From Anaerolineales bacterium (GTDB lineage: Bacteria; Chloroflexota; Anaerolineae; Anaerolineales; Villigracilaceae): DNA of 64,000 nucleotides. The notes below the pieces were generated by a model, which was given only the letters and a program-made list of their open reading frames with translations, made no database searches and was not told the origin of the DNA. Numbering within the stretch: position 1 is the stretch's first letter; each line of letters opens with the position of its first letter. Location: contig JABTTV010000001.1 in NCBI GenBank assembly GCA_015075725.1, forward strand, positions 124,001-188,000. Reading direction: 5' to 3'. A program made the position numbers and the translations under genes. Of the stretch, positions 50,641 through 59,051 are shown piece after piece.

Positions 50641-51612
50641 TTATTTTGCCGACCGCATCTTTTGACGGATGAACGCCGTCTCGATGATCCGGTCGAAGAA
50701 ACCCTTGTATCCATCCCGGTCATACAAGATCATATAATCTGCGGGGCCGTACTCTTTAGGGGGAAGCATGATGGCGGGATTGGGGTTGATCTCCAGGATG
50801 AACAACTCCCCCGCATCATTCATACGGATGTCGCATCGGCCGTACCCGGCGATCCCCATGGCGAGGAACATCCGCCTCCCCATGTCCTGGAGCCGGGCTT
50901 TCAATCCGGAATCGGTCACTTCTTTGAAATCGAAAGGCACGTTGTAATCCCACTTGATGTCGGTATGCCAGAATTCTTCGCCGTCGGGGAAGATCAATTG
51001 CGCAGGCGGGTAAACAAAAGGATTCGCCATGTCCCCCGGGTTATCGACCACAAGCACGTTGTATTCCGTCCCAACGATGAACTCCTCCATGCGCGCCGCA
51101 CCGAATTCCACGCAAACTCTTTTCACTTGAGCAAGCACCTCGGCAATATTCTCCGCGCGCGATTCCTTGAACATGCCCGTGCTTCCATAACTCTTGGGAT
51201 GCTTGACCATGACGGGATAGCGCAGGTTCCCGACCAGTTTTTCCGCTTCCGCCTCATTATGGACCCGGTACCCTTTCGCAAAACCGATTCCGTTCGCGTC
51301 GGCGACGGCTTGCATCTCTTCGCGCGTCGGGTCGAAGCAATGCGAGTCCGCGCCGGTGAAGGGAAGGTTGAGCGTCTCGAGCGCCTGGACGACTTCGATG
51401 CCGTGATATCCCAAAGCGTCATCCTGGAGATCCTCGAATTCATATCCTTCGCAGACATTCATGTAAACATCATATTCGCCCGAATCAGCGAGGGCGCGGA
51501 TCTTTTCGAAGACCGGCGCGGTCAATGTCACCATCTTCCAATCGTACCCGGTCAGATAAGGCGAGGGGTCGAAATAATTGATCTCTTCATCGGATAGAAC
51601 GCAAATGCGCAT
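50641..51612 (-). CDS. D-alanine-D-alanine-ligase-like ATP-grasp protein
   Basis: 323 residues from ATG 51612 with AGGAG on the minus strand. It has the ATP-grasp order: GADSHCFDPTREEMQAVADANGI, YPVMVKHPKSYGSTGM (P-loop-like), EEFIVGTEYNVLVV, and metal-binding GYGRCDIRMND and FILEINPNPAIM. Such ligases join an acyl phosphate to an amine. The acceptor site differs from classical Ddl, so the product need not be D-Ala-D-Ala. It stands alone. Confidence 0.85.
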   Translation of the reverse strand: MRICVLSDEEINYFDPSPYLTGYDWKMVTLTAPVFEKIRALADSGEYDVYMNVCEGYEFEDLQDDALGYHGIEVVQALETLNLPFTGADSHCFDPTREEMQAVADANGIGFAKGYRVHNEAEAEKLVGNLRYPVMVKHPKSYGSTGMFKESRAENIAEVLAQVKRVCVEFGAARMEEFIVGTEYNVLVVDNPGDMANPFVYPPAQLIFPDGEEFWHTDIKWDYNVPFDFKEVTDSGLKARLQDMGRRMFLAMGIAGYGRCDIRMNDAGELFILEINPNPAIMLPPKEYGPADYMILYDRDGYKGFFDRIIETAFIRQKMRSAK

Positions 51613-51700
51613 GTTGCGGCTCCTGGGGTGGTGTTTCATGCATTATGCTTCATTTCCCCCCTTGTTGAATAATCTTTAAGAAAATAAACCGATCTTATCC

Positions 51701-52756
51701 CTACTTTGTCTCGGTAACTTTTCGGATACTCCGCGGCTGTTCTGTGTCATAGCCTTTTGCAATTGTCAGGTGATATGCAAACAATTGCGCCGGCAAAATA
51801 CCGACCAGGGGAGAAAGCCATTCCGGCGTCTCAACAGGAATTCTCAACGGGACTTGAGCCAGTGAGAGCGCCCTCTTATCGTTCGATATGACGATCAACT
51901 CGGCGGAGATATCGGAATGGAGGCGCTTGAGCATATCCAACATGGAATTAAAAACTTTGCCCCTCGCCGCGACAGCGCACACCGGGTATCCGCTCTCGAC
52001 CATGGCGATGGGTCCGTGCGCAAAATCGGCGGAGGAATAGGGCTCGGCGATGATGTAAGTAAGTTCCTTCAGTTTCAACGCCCATTCGAACGCAGTAGCG
52101 TAATTGAAGCCCCGTCCCAGCACGACGGTCTGATCGATGTAGCGGTAACGTTGGACGGCTTCTGCGATGAAACCGCTTTGCTTCAAGGCTTCTTTCATCC
52201 AAACGGGGATTTTCTCCAGCTCGCTCCATGCCATTTTATCTTCATTCAATGCCGCAGAGAGCATCGCAATCGCAGTCAATTCGGTTGTATATGTTTTCGT
52301 CGCGGCAACCGCTTTTTCCTCCCCGGCATAAATATCGAGAACAAAATCCGATGTTCTCGCAAGCGGCGATTTGTCCTCGTTGGTAATTGCCAGAGTCATG
52401 CATCCCTGGCGTTTCCCCTCCTCCAATACGCTGACAATATCCGGTGACTTGCCCGATTGCGAAATTCCGACGACCAGCGCATTTATTAATTTGGGCGGCT
52501 TTTTGTAATACGTAAATAATGAAGGCGTCGCCAGCGCCAGCGGGAGTCCGTTCATTGCGCCGAGCAGATAATTGGCATACCGCCCAGCATTATCCGATGT
52601 GCCGCGCGCAGCGAGAAAAATATATTCAATGTTTTGCTTTTGGATCTCACCAGCTATGCGCCCGACATTTTTCCGTTGGGAGGTAAGCAGATATTTGATT
52701 CGCTCCGGCTGTTCGGAAATCTCGGAAAAGAGGGACATGAGTCGATTGTAAGGCAT
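51701..52756 (-). CDS. GlmS/AgaS-like SIS-domain protein (sugar-phosphate isomerase half)
   Basis: 351 residues from ATG 52756 (52771 and 52738 are alternatives; AAGAGG precedes 52756). It lacks the glutaminase domain of GlmS. Two SIS domains show FLAARGTSDNAGRYA, VVGISQSGKSPDIVSVLEEG, EKAVAATKTYTTELTAIAML, VLGRGFNYATAFEWALKLKE and SSADFAHGPIAMV. It probably isomerises or deaminates an amino-sugar phosphate. It diverges from the metal operon across the promoter carrying the two palindromes. Confidence 0.85.
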   Translation of the reverse strand: MPYNRLMSLFSEISEQPERIKYLLTSQRKNVGRIAGEIQKQNIEYIFLAARGTSDNAGRYANYLLGAMNGLPLALATPSLFTYYKKPPKLINALVVGISQSGKSPDIVSVLEEGKRQGCMTLAITNEDKSPLARTSDFVLDIYAGEEKAVAATKTYTTELTAIAMLSAALNEDKMAWSELEKIPVWMKEALKQSGFIAEAVQRYRYIDQTVVLGRGFNYATAFEWALKLKELTYIIAEPYSSADFAHGPIAMVESGYPVCAVAARGKVFNSMLDMLKRLHSDISAELIVISNDKRALSLAQVPLRIPVETPEWLSPLVGILPAQLFAYHLTIAKGYDTEQPRSIRKVTETK

Positions 52757-52764
52757 TTTGCCTC

Positions 52765-52812
52765 TTGACATATTTTTTAGGCTAGGCTAAAATACATTTA
52801 GCCTTAACTAAA
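52765..52812 (+). promoter_or_regulatory. Consensus promoter with two DtxR-type palindromes
   Basis: TTGACA (52765-52770), 17 nt, TAAAAT (52788-52793). Two palindromes of the form TTTAG-N6-CTAAA lie at 52776-52791 (between and over the core elements) and 52797-52812 (over the expected start site); their centres are 21 bp apart, two helix turns. Such boxes resemble DtxR/IdeR/MntR operators. The second gene downstream encodes a DtxR-family repressor, so metal-dependent autoregulation is likely. Confidence 0.75.
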
Positions 52813-52839
52813 TTTTATGGGTTGCGAGGTTTTCAGATC

Positions 52840-53523
52840 GTGAACATTCTTCAAATTACCGGTTTGCTTGCCGTGTCAGGCGCATTTATTTATGCAATTG
52901 GCGACGTTCTCCTGCTGGCAGGCAAAGTCAACCTGGACGATTATCCCCGCCTGAAGCCATTCCAAAAACTGCTCTCCAATGCAGAGAGAATGGTCACCCA
53001 CTCTTCCCAAAGGATATTGTGGGGCGCACTGCTCGGCGTGTTTGCCACTCCACTGGTGCTCGCCGGTTTCTGGCAGGTTTATCAGGGATTGGCAGGCGCA
53101 AATCAAACTCTCAGACTTGTCGTTTTCCTGATGTTTGCAATTGCTTCCATCTTCGGCGCGTTCGTGCATGGAACTTTTTTCTACATGGGCGAATACGTCA
53201 AAGCGTTGAACATGGTCGCAGACGAGTCTCAGCAGATCATCGCCGGTATGATCCAGCGGCACAGGAAGATATTGATCATCACCTATGCCCCACTGCTGAT
53301 TCTTGTCATCATCGCCTCCATTTTGTTTTCGATTTTTGTGGCATCAGGCAGGACCGCCTTCCCGCTCTGGATGACAGGTATTACGCCGCTGACCATGACG
53401 ATCGCATGGCTGTCCGTCAAGCGCATCCTGCCGCAATTCATCCGCGACGCCACTGAAGGTGCAGGATTCAACATTGCGTACATGACGTTCTTTGCCTGCA
53501 CAACCATTTCGCTCTGGAAATAA
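52840..53523 (+). CDS. Membrane protein, first gene of the metal operon
   Basis: 227 residues from GTG 52840, with GAGG 12 nt upstream. Six hydrophobic helices, soluble loops rich in Asp/Arg; motifs LDDYPRLKPFQKLL and GAFVHGTFFYMGEYVKAL. I cannot name the family with confidence. It lies 5 nt before the DtxR gene, so it belongs to the operon. It could be a small-solute channel or a sensor. Confidence 0.65.
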   Translation: MNILQITGLLAVSGAFIYAIGDVLLLAGKVNLDDYPRLKPFQKLLSNAERMVTHSSQRILWGALLGVFATPLVLAGFWQVYQGLAGANQTLRLVVFLMFAIASIFGAFVHGTFFYMGEYVKALNMVADESQQIIAGMIQRHRKILIITYAPLLILVIIASILFSIFVASGRTAFPLWMTGITPLTMTIAWLSVKRILPQFIRDATEGAGFNIAYMTFFACTTISLWK

Positions 53524-53527
53524 TCGA

Positions 53528-54190
53528 ATGAAACAATCCACTTCCATTCAGGATTATCTCAAGCGTATCTACGAGTTGACTGAAGACGGCTCGCCGGCCA
53601 GCACCAATGACCTTGCGCGAGAACTGAACGTCAGCGCGCCATCCGTGACAGGCATGATCCAAAAACTTGCAGCGGAGAAACCTGCCTTGGTCGAATACCA
53701 GAAACATCAGGGAGTGACGTTGACGCCGACTGGCAAAAAGGCAGCATTGGAAGTGATTCGCCATCACCGCCTGCTGGAAGTCTGGCTGGTGCAAACCCTT
53801 GGTTATTCCTGGGATGAAGTTCACGAAGAAGCAGAACGGTTGGAGCATGTGATCTCGGAGGATTTCGAGCGACGCATCGCCGCCGCGCTTGGCAACCCGA
53901 CCCGCGACCCGCACGGCGAGCTCATCCCCACCGCAGATTTGAAAATGCCAGTGGATGACTCGACGCCGCTCTCGGCTCTGCGGCCAAATCAGACTGCGAT
54001 GATACAACGCGTCGTGTCCCAAGACCCAAACCTGCTTCGCCATCTCGACAAGTTGGGACTCACCCCGGGCGTTCAGATCGAAATCATGGAGTATTCCTCA
54101 TTTGACAACAATCTCACCGTGAAGGTTGGGCAGAAGGTCAATGTACTTGGGCTGAACATCACGACCAAGATCTTTGTAGATATCAGGTAA
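53528..54190 (+). CDS. DtxR/MntR-family metal-dependent repressor with FeoA-like domain
   Basis: 220 residues. The N-terminal winged helix has TNDLARELNVSAPSVTGMIQKLA. The dimer and metal region has HHRLLEVWLVQTLGYSWDEVHEEAERLEHVIS with conserved His and Glu, and the C-terminal SH3-like (FeoA) domain has VEIMEYSSFDNNLTVKVG. The fold binds Fe2+ or Mn2+ and then represses. It follows the membrane gene by 4 nt and is placed to regulate the promoter at 52765-52793, which has two matching palindromes. Confidence 0.93.
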   Translation: MKQSTSIQDYLKRIYELTEDGSPASTNDLARELNVSAPSVTGMIQKLAAEKPALVEYQKHQGVTLTPTGKKAALEVIRHHRLLEVWLVQTLGYSWDEVHEEAERLEHVISEDFERRIAAALGNPTRDPHGELIPTADLKMPVDDSTPLSALRPNQTAMIQRVVSQDPNLLRHLDKLGLTPGVQIEIMEYSSFDNNLTVKVGQKVNVLGLNITTKIFVDIR

Positions 54191-54861
54191 TGAAAATGCT
54201 GAACGACTTTTACTTTAGAAATAAGACAACTTTCATCAAACAACATCGCAAGATCATGCGGCTCGGACGCGGACTCATGGAGTCCCGTTTCGGCGTGGAA
54301 AAGGCAAGGGATGTCATCCGCAGGTCTGAGGTCCGCTATGAGGCGCTGCTGGCGGAGATGCCATACATCGGCGGCTGGGACAATTCCCTGACCGACACGT
54401 TGACCCAGGTCGGCAGTATGTTGGCGTTGTATTTCGTCTTGAAGGAAGACGGCAAATCCACAGAGGAGATCGGCGAGTTGGTTCATCGCATCGCGGATAA
54501 GAAAGTGGAGTCGATGCCGCGCTTTTTGCGAAGTTTGTTGGGCAGGATATACATGTCAAGACTGTGGCGCCAGCGCACGGTGAAAAAAGCTTCGATCTCG
54601 CAGCAGAAAAAATATCCCGGAAATTTTGTTTTCGAAGTTGTGCCGGGAAGGCAGGGCGAATACGAATGGGGCATCAATTATCTTGAATGCGCCATCGCAA
54701 AATTCTTTCACCAGCAGGGCGCGGATGAATTCACCCCTTACATGTGCTATGTGGATACCATCCTCTTCCCCGGCATGGGCATAGACCTGAAACGGACAGG
54801 CACGATCGGGCAAGGCTGCTCGCATTGTGACTTTCGATTTAGCAGGAAAATAACTTTATAA
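54190..54861 (+). CDS. L-2-amino-thiazoline-4-carboxylate hydrolase-like protein
   Basis: 223 residues starting in the last base of the dtxR stop. It has a helical N-terminus and the family end: QGEYEWGINYLECAIAKFFHQQGADEFTPYMCYVDTILF, closed by GCSHCDFRF with a possible metal- or thiol-binding C-x-x-C. Members convert ATC to S-carbamoyl-cysteine or have unrelated roles; the function in a metal operon is unknown. Confidence 0.75.
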   Translation: MKMLNDFYFRNKTTFIKQHRKIMRLGRGLMESRFGVEKARDVIRRSEVRYEALLAEMPYIGGWDNSLTDTLTQVGSMLALYFVLKEDGKSTEEIGELVHRIADKKVESMPRFLRSLLGRIYMSRLWRQRTVKKASISQQKKYPGNFVFEVVPGRQGEYEWGINYLECAIAKFFHQQGADEFTPYMCYVDTILFPGMGIDLKRTGTIGQGCSHCDFRFSRKITL

Positions 54862-54879
54862 ATAGAAAGGTAATTCAAA

Positions 54880-55473
54880 ATGAACGAAAATGTTTTCCGT
54901 ATTTTAGCTGCCGTGATCTTTTTCACAGCGATCGGCATTTCAACCTACTTCCGCCGCCAGGCGGATAAGAATTCAGGTGAAACCGTTTCCCGCAAGGTGG
55001 ACGGCACGCCCATGATGCTTCTCCTTGTAGTCGGCGGGTTGATCATCTGGCTCAGCCCGCTGGTTTACCTGATCAATCCCCAATGGATGGCATGGGCGAA
55101 GATCGGTTTGCCCGATTGGGTGCGCTGGCTTGGCGTCGGGTTTGGAGCCATTTGCGCATTTGGAGTCTACTGGCTGTTCAGCAGCATCGGCAGCGGCATT
55201 ACACCAACCAGCGCCACACGCAGGGAACATAAACTTGTTACTCATGGGATCTACAAGTACATCCGTCACCCGCTTTACACCTTTGGATCATCCCTGTTCA
55301 TCTCCTTCGGCATGATGGCGGATAACTGGTTCATCGCCCTGCTTGGAATTCTTGCATTCATTGCTGTGGCGATCCGTACACCGAAAGAGGAAGCCAATCT
55401 CATAGAAAAATTCGGCGATGAATACCGCGAGTACATGAAGCGGACGGGCAGATTCCTGCCAAAATTATTCTAA
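54880..55473 (+). CDS. Isoprenylcysteine carboxyl methyltransferase-like membrane protein (copy 1)
   Basis: 197 residues with four to five helices. The methyltransferase signature is KLVTHGIYKYIRHPLYTFG and, later, EANLIEKFGDEYREYMKRTGRFLPK, shared with ICMT/PEMT-type enzymes that methylate lipids or lipid-linked acids at the membrane. A second homologue follows after a hairpin, so the pair is a tandem duplication or two partners. Confidence 0.85.
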   Translation: MNENVFRILAAVIFFTAIGISTYFRRQADKNSGETVSRKVDGTPMMLLLVVGGLIIWLSPLVYLINPQWMAWAKIGLPDWVRWLGVGFGAICAFGVYWLFSSIGSGITPTSATRREHKLVTHGIYKYIRHPLYTFGSSLFISFGMMADNWFIALLGILAFIAVAIRTPKEEANLIEKFGDEYREYMKRTGRFLPKLF

Positions 55474-55481
55474 CTATCAGT

Positions 55482-55512
55482 GGTGACGGTCACTTAAAGA
55501 GTGACTGTCACC
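55482..55512. repeat. GTGACGGTCAC-family palindrome between the methyltransferase genes
   Basis: GGTGACGGTCAC and GTGACTGTCACC (one wobble), 7-nt loop. It shares its core with the hairpin at 5085-5119. No T-run follows, so read-through is expected. Confidence 0.65.
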
Positions 55513-55526
55513 TTCAGGAGAAAATA

Positions 55527-56153
55527 ATGTTCCTCGAAATATTTTTCAAGATCGCATTCTTTGTCATCTTTTTTAGCTTTGCTTATGTCATGACCGCTTA
55601 CTCAAAAAAAGCCAAGGCTGGCAAAGAAGACAAAACCACCCGCATGAAAATGCACAACGAAAATGAAGTTCCGCTTTTATTGAAACTTCGCACCATCTTT
55701 GGCATCCCTTTTTATCTCGGCATCCTCGTGTGGACGTTCGCACCAAAATTCATGGCATGGTCTGCCATCCCTTTCCCCGCCTGGGTGCGCTGGGCCGGGC
55801 TTGGGCTGGGCATATTTGCGATCTGGTTGAATGCATGGAGCCACAAGACCGTCAGCAACAAACTCGGCGCAGAATTTGACCCCGCCATGCGTTTGCTGAA
55901 GGTTCCGGCATTGGTGACAGAAGGTCCCTACGCAAGGATGCGACACCCGATCTACCTTGCCTTCCTTTTGATGCAAACCGCGGTTCTTTTCCTGACCTCG
56001 AACTGGCTCATCGGCTTTAGCGGACTCGCCATCATTATTTCGGTCATCGCCATCCGCGTGCCGGAAGAAGAGAGACTTCTCATCGAACAATTCGGCGAAC
56101 AATACCAAAACTATATGAAACATTCAGGAAGCCTGCTTCCGAAAATCGGATAA
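55527..56153 (+). CDS. Isoprenylcysteine carboxyl methyltransferase-like membrane protein (copy 2)
   Basis: 208 residues, homologous in layout to the preceding protein (LVTEGPYARMRHPIYLAF; EERLLIEQFGEQYQNYMKHSGSLLPK). The middle differs enough that it is probably an ancient duplicate. It lies 15 nt before the metal-binding protein gene, so it is part of the same transcript. Confidence 0.83.
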   Translation: MFLEIFFKIAFFVIFFSFAYVMTAYSKKAKAGKEDKTTRMKMHNENEVPLLLKLRTIFGIPFYLGILVWTFAPKFMAWSAIPFPAWVRWAGLGLGIFAIWLNAWSHKTVSNKLGAEFDPAMRLLKVPALVTEGPYARMRHPIYLAFLLMQTAVLFLTSNWLIGFSGLAIIISVIAIRVPEEERLLIEQFGEQYQNYMKHSGSLLPKIG

Positions 56154-56167
56154 CCGGAGAGAGACAA

Positions 56168-57097
56168 ATGAAGAAAATAATTTTAGTTGTACTAACCCTA
56201 TCCCTGCTCCTGAGCGCTTGCGCAACTCAGGAGACAGGTGGAAATACCGACGGCAAATTGAACATTGTCACCACCACCGGCATGATCGCGGACATTACTA
56301 AAAATGTCGGCGGGGAATACGTGGAGGTAATCGCCCTGATGGGCGCAGGTGTGGATCCGCACCTGTATAAAGCCAGCGAAGGCGATGTGCGCCGCCTGCA
56401 AGAGGCTGACCTGATCCTTTACAGCGGTCTGCATCTCGAAGCGCAGATGGGCGAAGTGCTGGAGAAAATGAACGACTTCGGCATTAAGACCGTCGCAGTG
56501 ACAGACAAGATCGACCGTGCCACTTTATTGGCAAATCCACAGTATCCCGATCAATACGACCCGCATGTTTGGTTCGATGTGACGATGTGGATGAAGGCAG
56601 TGGAACAGGTGCGGGAAACTCTGTCTGAAATTGACCCCAGCCACAAGTCTGAGTATGAGGTGAACGCGACAGCGTATCTCACCCAGCTTGAGGAATTGCA
56701 TCAGTATGTTTTGAGTCAAGCAGAAACTGTTCCTGCCGATAAGCGTGTCATCATCACCGCTCATGATGCCTTCAATTATTTTGGCAAAGCGTACGGCTTT
56801 GAAGTGCGTGGCTTGCAGGGCATCAGCACCGAAGCGCAGGCGGGAACTGCAGACGTGCAAGATCTGACTAACTTCATCGTGGAGCGACAGATCCCCGCCA
56901 TCTTTGTGGAGTCATCCGTGCCGCAACGTAATGTCGAAGCAGTTCAGGCGGCGGTGCAAGCGCAAAGCTTCGATGTGCAAATTGGCGGCTCGCTGTTCTC
57001 AGATGCAATGGGCAACCCAGGCACGCCTGAAGGGACGTATATCGGCATGGTGCGACACAACATCGATACCATCGTTTCTGCGTTGAAAGGTGAATAA
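56168..57097 (+). CDS. TroA/ZnuA-type metal-binding lipoprotein of an ABC importer
   Basis: 309 residues. The lipobox is LLLSAC with C18. Metal ligands at the expected places: H65 (DPHLYK), H133 (DPHVWFD), H199 ([10 protein letters not shown]) and D279 (SDAMG). Lacking the His-rich loop of zinc-type ZnuA, it fits the Mn/Fe (TroA/MntA) group. It delivers the metal to the ATPase and permeases encoded next. The DtxR gene upstream fits Mn or Fe as ligand. Confidence 0.93.
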   Translation: MKKIILVVLTLSLLLSACATQETGGNTDGKLNIVTTTGMIADITKNVGGEYVEVIALMGAGVDPHLYKASEGDVRRLQEADLILYSGLHLEAQMGEVLEKMNDFGIKTVAVTDKIDRATLLANPQYPDQYDPHVWFDVTMWMKAVEQVRETLSEIDPSHKSEYEVNATAYLTQLEELHQYVLSQAETVPADKRVIITAHDAFNYFGKAYGFEVRGLQGISTEAQAGTADVQDLTNFIVERQIPAIFVESSVPQRNVEAVQAAVQAQSFDVQIGGSLFSDAMGNPGTPEGTYIGMVRHNIDTIVSALKGE

Positions 57098-57098
57098 C

Positions 57099-57845
57099 AT
57101 GGCAGTCAATGCGATTGACGTAACTGACTTGACCATTGCCTACAAAGACAAACCCGTGTTGTGGGACGTGGACATGGAAGTGCCCTCGGGCACGTTGATG
57201 GCGATCGTTGGTCCGAATGGCGCGGGCAAGACCACCATGATCAAATCCATTTTGGGGTTGATCAAACCCGCGGCGGGACAGGTGCTCGTTTATGGCAAGC
57301 CGTATGCAGAGCAGCGTCACCTCGTTGGTTATGTGCCCCAGCGCGGCAGCGTGGATTGGGACTTCCCCACCAGTGTGCTGGATGTGGTGATGATGGGACG
57401 CTACGGTGCACTCGGCTGGATGAAACGCCCCGGTGCTTCAGAACGCGCAGCGGCGTTGGATGCCCTCGATAAAGTTGGGATGAAGTCTTTTGCTGAGCGG
57501 CAGATCAGCCAGCTCTCCGGCGGGCAGCAGCAGCGTGTCTTCCTGGCGCGCGCGCTCGTACAGGATGCACAACTTTATTTTATGGACGAACCTTTTCAGG
57601 GTGTGGATGCCACCACCGAACGAGCCATTGTGACCTTGCTGCAAGAATTGCGTTCGGCAGGCAAGACCGTCGTCGTCGTTCATCACGATTTGCAGACCGT
57701 GCCCGAATATTTCGACTGGGTCACCATGCTCAACGTGCGCCGCATCGCCTGTGGACCGGTGGGCGAAGTATTCACAGATCAGAATCTGCGCAAAGCATAC
57801 GGCGGCAAGGTTGCCTTTCTAAGCGCGGAGAATGGAAAGCATTAA
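57099..57845 (+). CDS. Metal ABC transporter ATP-binding protein (TroB/MntB-like)
   Basis: 248 residues; ATG 57099 has AAAGG at the right distance, though GTG 57090 is possible. Walker [10 protein letters not shown], signature QLSGGQQQR, Walker B LYFMDEP, and the H-loop [30 protein letters not shown] is typical of TroB/MntB. It energises the two permeases downstream. Confidence 0.95.
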   Translation: MAVNAIDVTDLTIAYKDKPVLWDVDMEVPSGTLMAIVGPNGAGKTTMIKSILGLIKPAAGQVLVYGKPYAEQRHLVGYVPQRGSVDWDFPTSVLDVVMMGRYGALGWMKRPGASERAAALDALDKVGMKSFAERQISQLSGGQQQRVFLARALVQDAQLYFMDEPFQGVDATTERAIVTLLQELRSAGKTVVVVHHDLQTVPEYFDWVTMLNVRRIACGPVGEVFTDQNLRKAYGGKVAFLSAENGKH

Positions 57846-57915
57846 TGCCATCCGCAGATGGCGCAGATTTCACCGATTTTTCTTAATCTGCCTAATCGGC
57901 GAAATCTGTGGATAA
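57846..57915. repeat. Palindromic repeat between the ATPase and the first permease
   Basis: ATCCGCAGAT...GCAGATTTC on the left and GAAATCTG-T-GGAT on the right form a broken palindrome. A GTG at 57908 inside it could be read as a start of the permease. Confidence 0.6.
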
Positions 57916-57922
57916 AAATCTT

Positions 57923-59050
57923 ATGGATATTTCTCAACTCTTTTACGACCTCTTCTTTGACTACACCCTGCGGACAGTGGCGCTTGGCTCTGCGATTTTG
58001 GGAATTGTCAGCGGGGCGCTTGGGTCGTTCGCGGTGCTGCGCAAACAAAGCCTGCTCGGAGATGCCATCTCCCATGCGGCTCTGCCTGGCATTGTGATCG
58101 CCTTTCTCATCACCCGCAGCCGTGAACCTGCCGTGCTAATGCTGGGTGCGTTGATCGCAGGCTGGCTGGCGACGCTCTTCATGTTGAACGTCATTCGCAC
58201 CACGCGCATTAAGGACGATAGTGCCCTAGGCTTGGTGCTCTCGGTCTTCTTCGGCATGGGGCTGATGCTGCTGACCTTTACCCAAAAACTACCCGATGCC
58301 ACCCAAGCCGGTTTGGATAAATTCCTGTTCGGGCAAGCCGCCACCCTCCTGCAAAGTGACGTGATCACGATGGCAGTTATTGGTGCATTGGCAATCACCC
58401 TGCTCATAGTTTTCTGGAAAGAATTCAAGCTCATCACCTTCGACCCTGAGTACGCGGCAAGCCTTGGCTACCCTGTTCGTTTCCTTGACGTGTTACTCAC
58501 CACTTTGTTGGTCATCGCCATCGTCATCGGCTTGCAGACCGTGGGCGTGGTATTAATGTCCGCGATGATCGTCGCGCCCGCCGCGGCGGCGCGTCAGTGG
58601 ACGGACAAACTCAAAAACATGATCATCCTTGGCGGATTGTTTGGTGCAATTGCTGGCGTAAGTGGAACACTTATCAGCGGTTCGGCGGAGAAACTGCCCA
58701 CGGGTCCGGTGATCGTTCTATGCATGAGCGTCATCGTCTTGTTCTCGATGCTGTTCGCCACCAATCGCGGATTGGTCTGGAACTGGTTCCGCAATTTGCA
58801 GAACCGCCGTCAACTGCGTGCACAAGCCGTGCTGGCTGACCTCAACACGCTGGCCATGCAACATCCCAACGAAGAGCGCGGACATTCCTCCGCGGTGCTG
58901 CGCGCCATGAGCACCAACCCCGAAGGCGTTTCGCTGGCGTTGAGTCAACTCAAGGAACAAGGCTTTGCGCAGGAACTTAGCAAAGATGCCTGGGCATTGA
59001 CCCAGTCCGGGTTGGATGAAGCAGGCAAATCTCAAGAGAAGGAGGCGTAG
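57923..59050 (+). CDS. Metal ABC transporter permease with C-terminal extension (TroC-like)
   Basis: 375 residues from ATG 57923 (a GTG at 57908 lies in a repeat). Eight or nine helices with QSLLGDAISHAALPGIVIAF, TFDPEYAASLGYP and GLQTVGVVLMSAMIVAPAAAARQWT, the ABC-3 permease signatures. Beyond the last helix (about 290) some 85 soluble residues follow (QNRRQLRAQAVLADLNTLAMQ...) with GVSLALSQLKEQGFAQELSKDAWALTQSGLDEA, resembling a winged-helix or DtxR-like domain. Confidence 0.88.
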   Translation: MDISQLFYDLFFDYTLRTVALGSAILGIVSGALGSFAVLRKQSLLGDAISHAALPGIVIAFLITRSREPAVLMLGALIAGWLATLFMLNVIRTTRIKDDSALGLVLSVFFGMGLMLLTFTQKLPDATQAGLDKFLFGQAATLLQSDVITMAVIGALAITLLIVFWKEFKLITFDPEYAASLGYPVRFLDVLLTTLLVIAIVIGLQTVGVVLMSAMIVAPAAAARQWTDKLKNMIILGGLFGAIAGVSGTLISGSAEKLPTGPVIVLCMSVIVLFSMLFATNRGLVWNWFRNLQNRRQLRAQAVLADLNTLAMQHPNEERGHSSAVLRAMSTNPEGVSLALSQLKEQGFAQELSKDAWALTQSGLDEAGKSQEKEA

Positions 59051-59051
59051 C

